This document shows positions 5,246 to 5,637 of a stretch of DNA of 5,637 bases, piece by piece; positions within the stretch are counted from its first letter, which is position 1; each line of letters begins with the position of its first letter. The stretch is taken from assembly GCA_946545035.1 (NCBI GenBank), contig CAMNND010000071.1:1-5637 (forward strand), in the 5' to 3' direction. Made by a program: the position numbers and the translations under genes. The DNA comes from an uncultured Clostridium sp. (GTDB lineage: Bacteria > Bacillota > Clostridia > TANB77 > CAG-508). The notes beneath the pieces are model-generated. The model was not told the DNA's origin, did no database searches, and saw only the letters and a program-made list of their open reading frames with translations.

Positions 5246-5637
5246 ATGATATCTAAGTCTTTAGAGGAGTATTTAAAAACAATTTATGTACTAAAAAAAC
5301 AGGATGGTAATGTACGTGTTACTGATATTGCAAATAAAATGAATTGCACCAAAGCAAGCGTAAATAAGGCCATCAATAATTTAAAAGACAATAATCTTGT
5401 AAACTATGAATCATATGGCAAAATTGAGCTAACTGAAGAAGGTGAAAACCTTGCTAAAAAGATACTAGAAGCCTACGATATAGTTTACATTTTTTTGCGT
5501 GAAGTTTTAAATATGGATGAAGCTGATGCTAAAAGTGAAGCTGAAAGCATAAAGGCAGCAGTTCAAGATAATACTATTAATAAGCTTGCTAGATATGTAC
5601 ATAAAGAGCTTGGGCTATTTAGCTTAGACTGTGATTA
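5246..5637 (+). CDS. DtxR/MntR-family transcriptional regulator, 3' end outside window
   Basis: The ATG at 5246 has AAAAGGAG at 5232-5239, 6 nt upstream. The visible 130 codons start MISKSLEEYLKTIYVL and continue with a winged helix-turn-helix (VRVTDIANKMNCTKASVNKA at about 23-42, wing near GKIELTEEG at 58-66) and then the dimerisation helices. This order and the spacing match MntR/DtxR regulators, which repress metal-uptake genes when Mn or Fe is bound. Aligned by eye to B. subtilis MntR, the metal-ligand positions read Glu8 (Asp8 in MntR), Lys11 (Glu11), Tyr77 (His77), Glu100 (Glu99), Lys103 (Glu102) and Ala104 (His103). Most ligands are therefore missing, so metal sensing may be lost or changed. 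The window ends two bases into codon 131, so the length is unknown. It is transcribed from its own promoter with probable autoregulatory sites. Confidence 0.85.
   Translation, partial: MISKSLEEYLKTIYVLKKQDGNVRVTDIANKMNCTKASVNKAINNLKDNNLVNYESYGKIELTEEGENLAKKILEAYDIVYIFLREVLNMDEADAKSEAESIKAAVQDNTINKLARYVHKELGLFSLDCD

Noticed and set aside
1..5637. CRISPR array, tRNA, rRNA, insertion sequence or phage attachment site
   Set aside because: No spaced direct repeats, no tRNA-like cloverleaf, no transposase-like frame and no terminal repeats with target duplications were seen.

Overview
The window looks like a chromosomal segment from a low-GC, endospore-forming Clostridia-type Bacillota. The DNA is strongly AT-rich with A/T-ending codons, the ribosome-binding sites are strong AGGAGG types, and the first gene is the spore-specific protease gpr. 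The sequence alone does not give a genus. All six genes are on the + strand and none of the complete ones looks broken. The last gene runs off the right edge.

Layout. (1) Positions 1-1063: an AT-rich hairpin terminator, gpr (germination protease for small acid-soluble spore proteins), and a GC-cored terminator. (2) Positions 1077-4202: a three-gene operon behind a good sigma-A-type promoter. It encodes a single-pass membrane-anchored protein with an extracytoplasmic domain, a BcrA/LanF-like ABC ATPase and an ABC-2 type permease with a very large loop between its first two membrane segments. Stop codon and ribosome-binding site overlap at the first junction and the genes overlap at the second, which suggests translational coupling and one exporter or resistance-type complex. 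(3) Positions 4177-4526: a compact unit with its own consensus-like promoter (covered by two dyads), a structured leader of about 80 nt, a 47-codon ORF for a very basic small protein I do not recognise, and a 16-bp perfect stem terminator. Its base composition (44% GC in the ORF) differs from its surroundings. (4) Positions 4526-5165: a monocistronic SprT-like zinc metalloprotein gene with a C-terminal zinc ribbon. (5) Positions 5178-5637: a promoter bracketed by three GTTAAC sites, followed by the N-terminal 130 codons of a DtxR/MntR-family regulator in which most of the expected metal-ligand positions are substituted.

How they fit together. gpr serves spore germination and has no visible link to the rest. 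The ABC genes form one functional unit, probably exporting or expelling a membrane-active compound or managing envelope stress; the substrate cannot be read from sequence. The small-protein unit, the SprT-like gene and the regulator each have their own promoter. The least explained parts are the small basic protein unit and the regulator, with its degenerate metal site and repeated GTTAAC sites.
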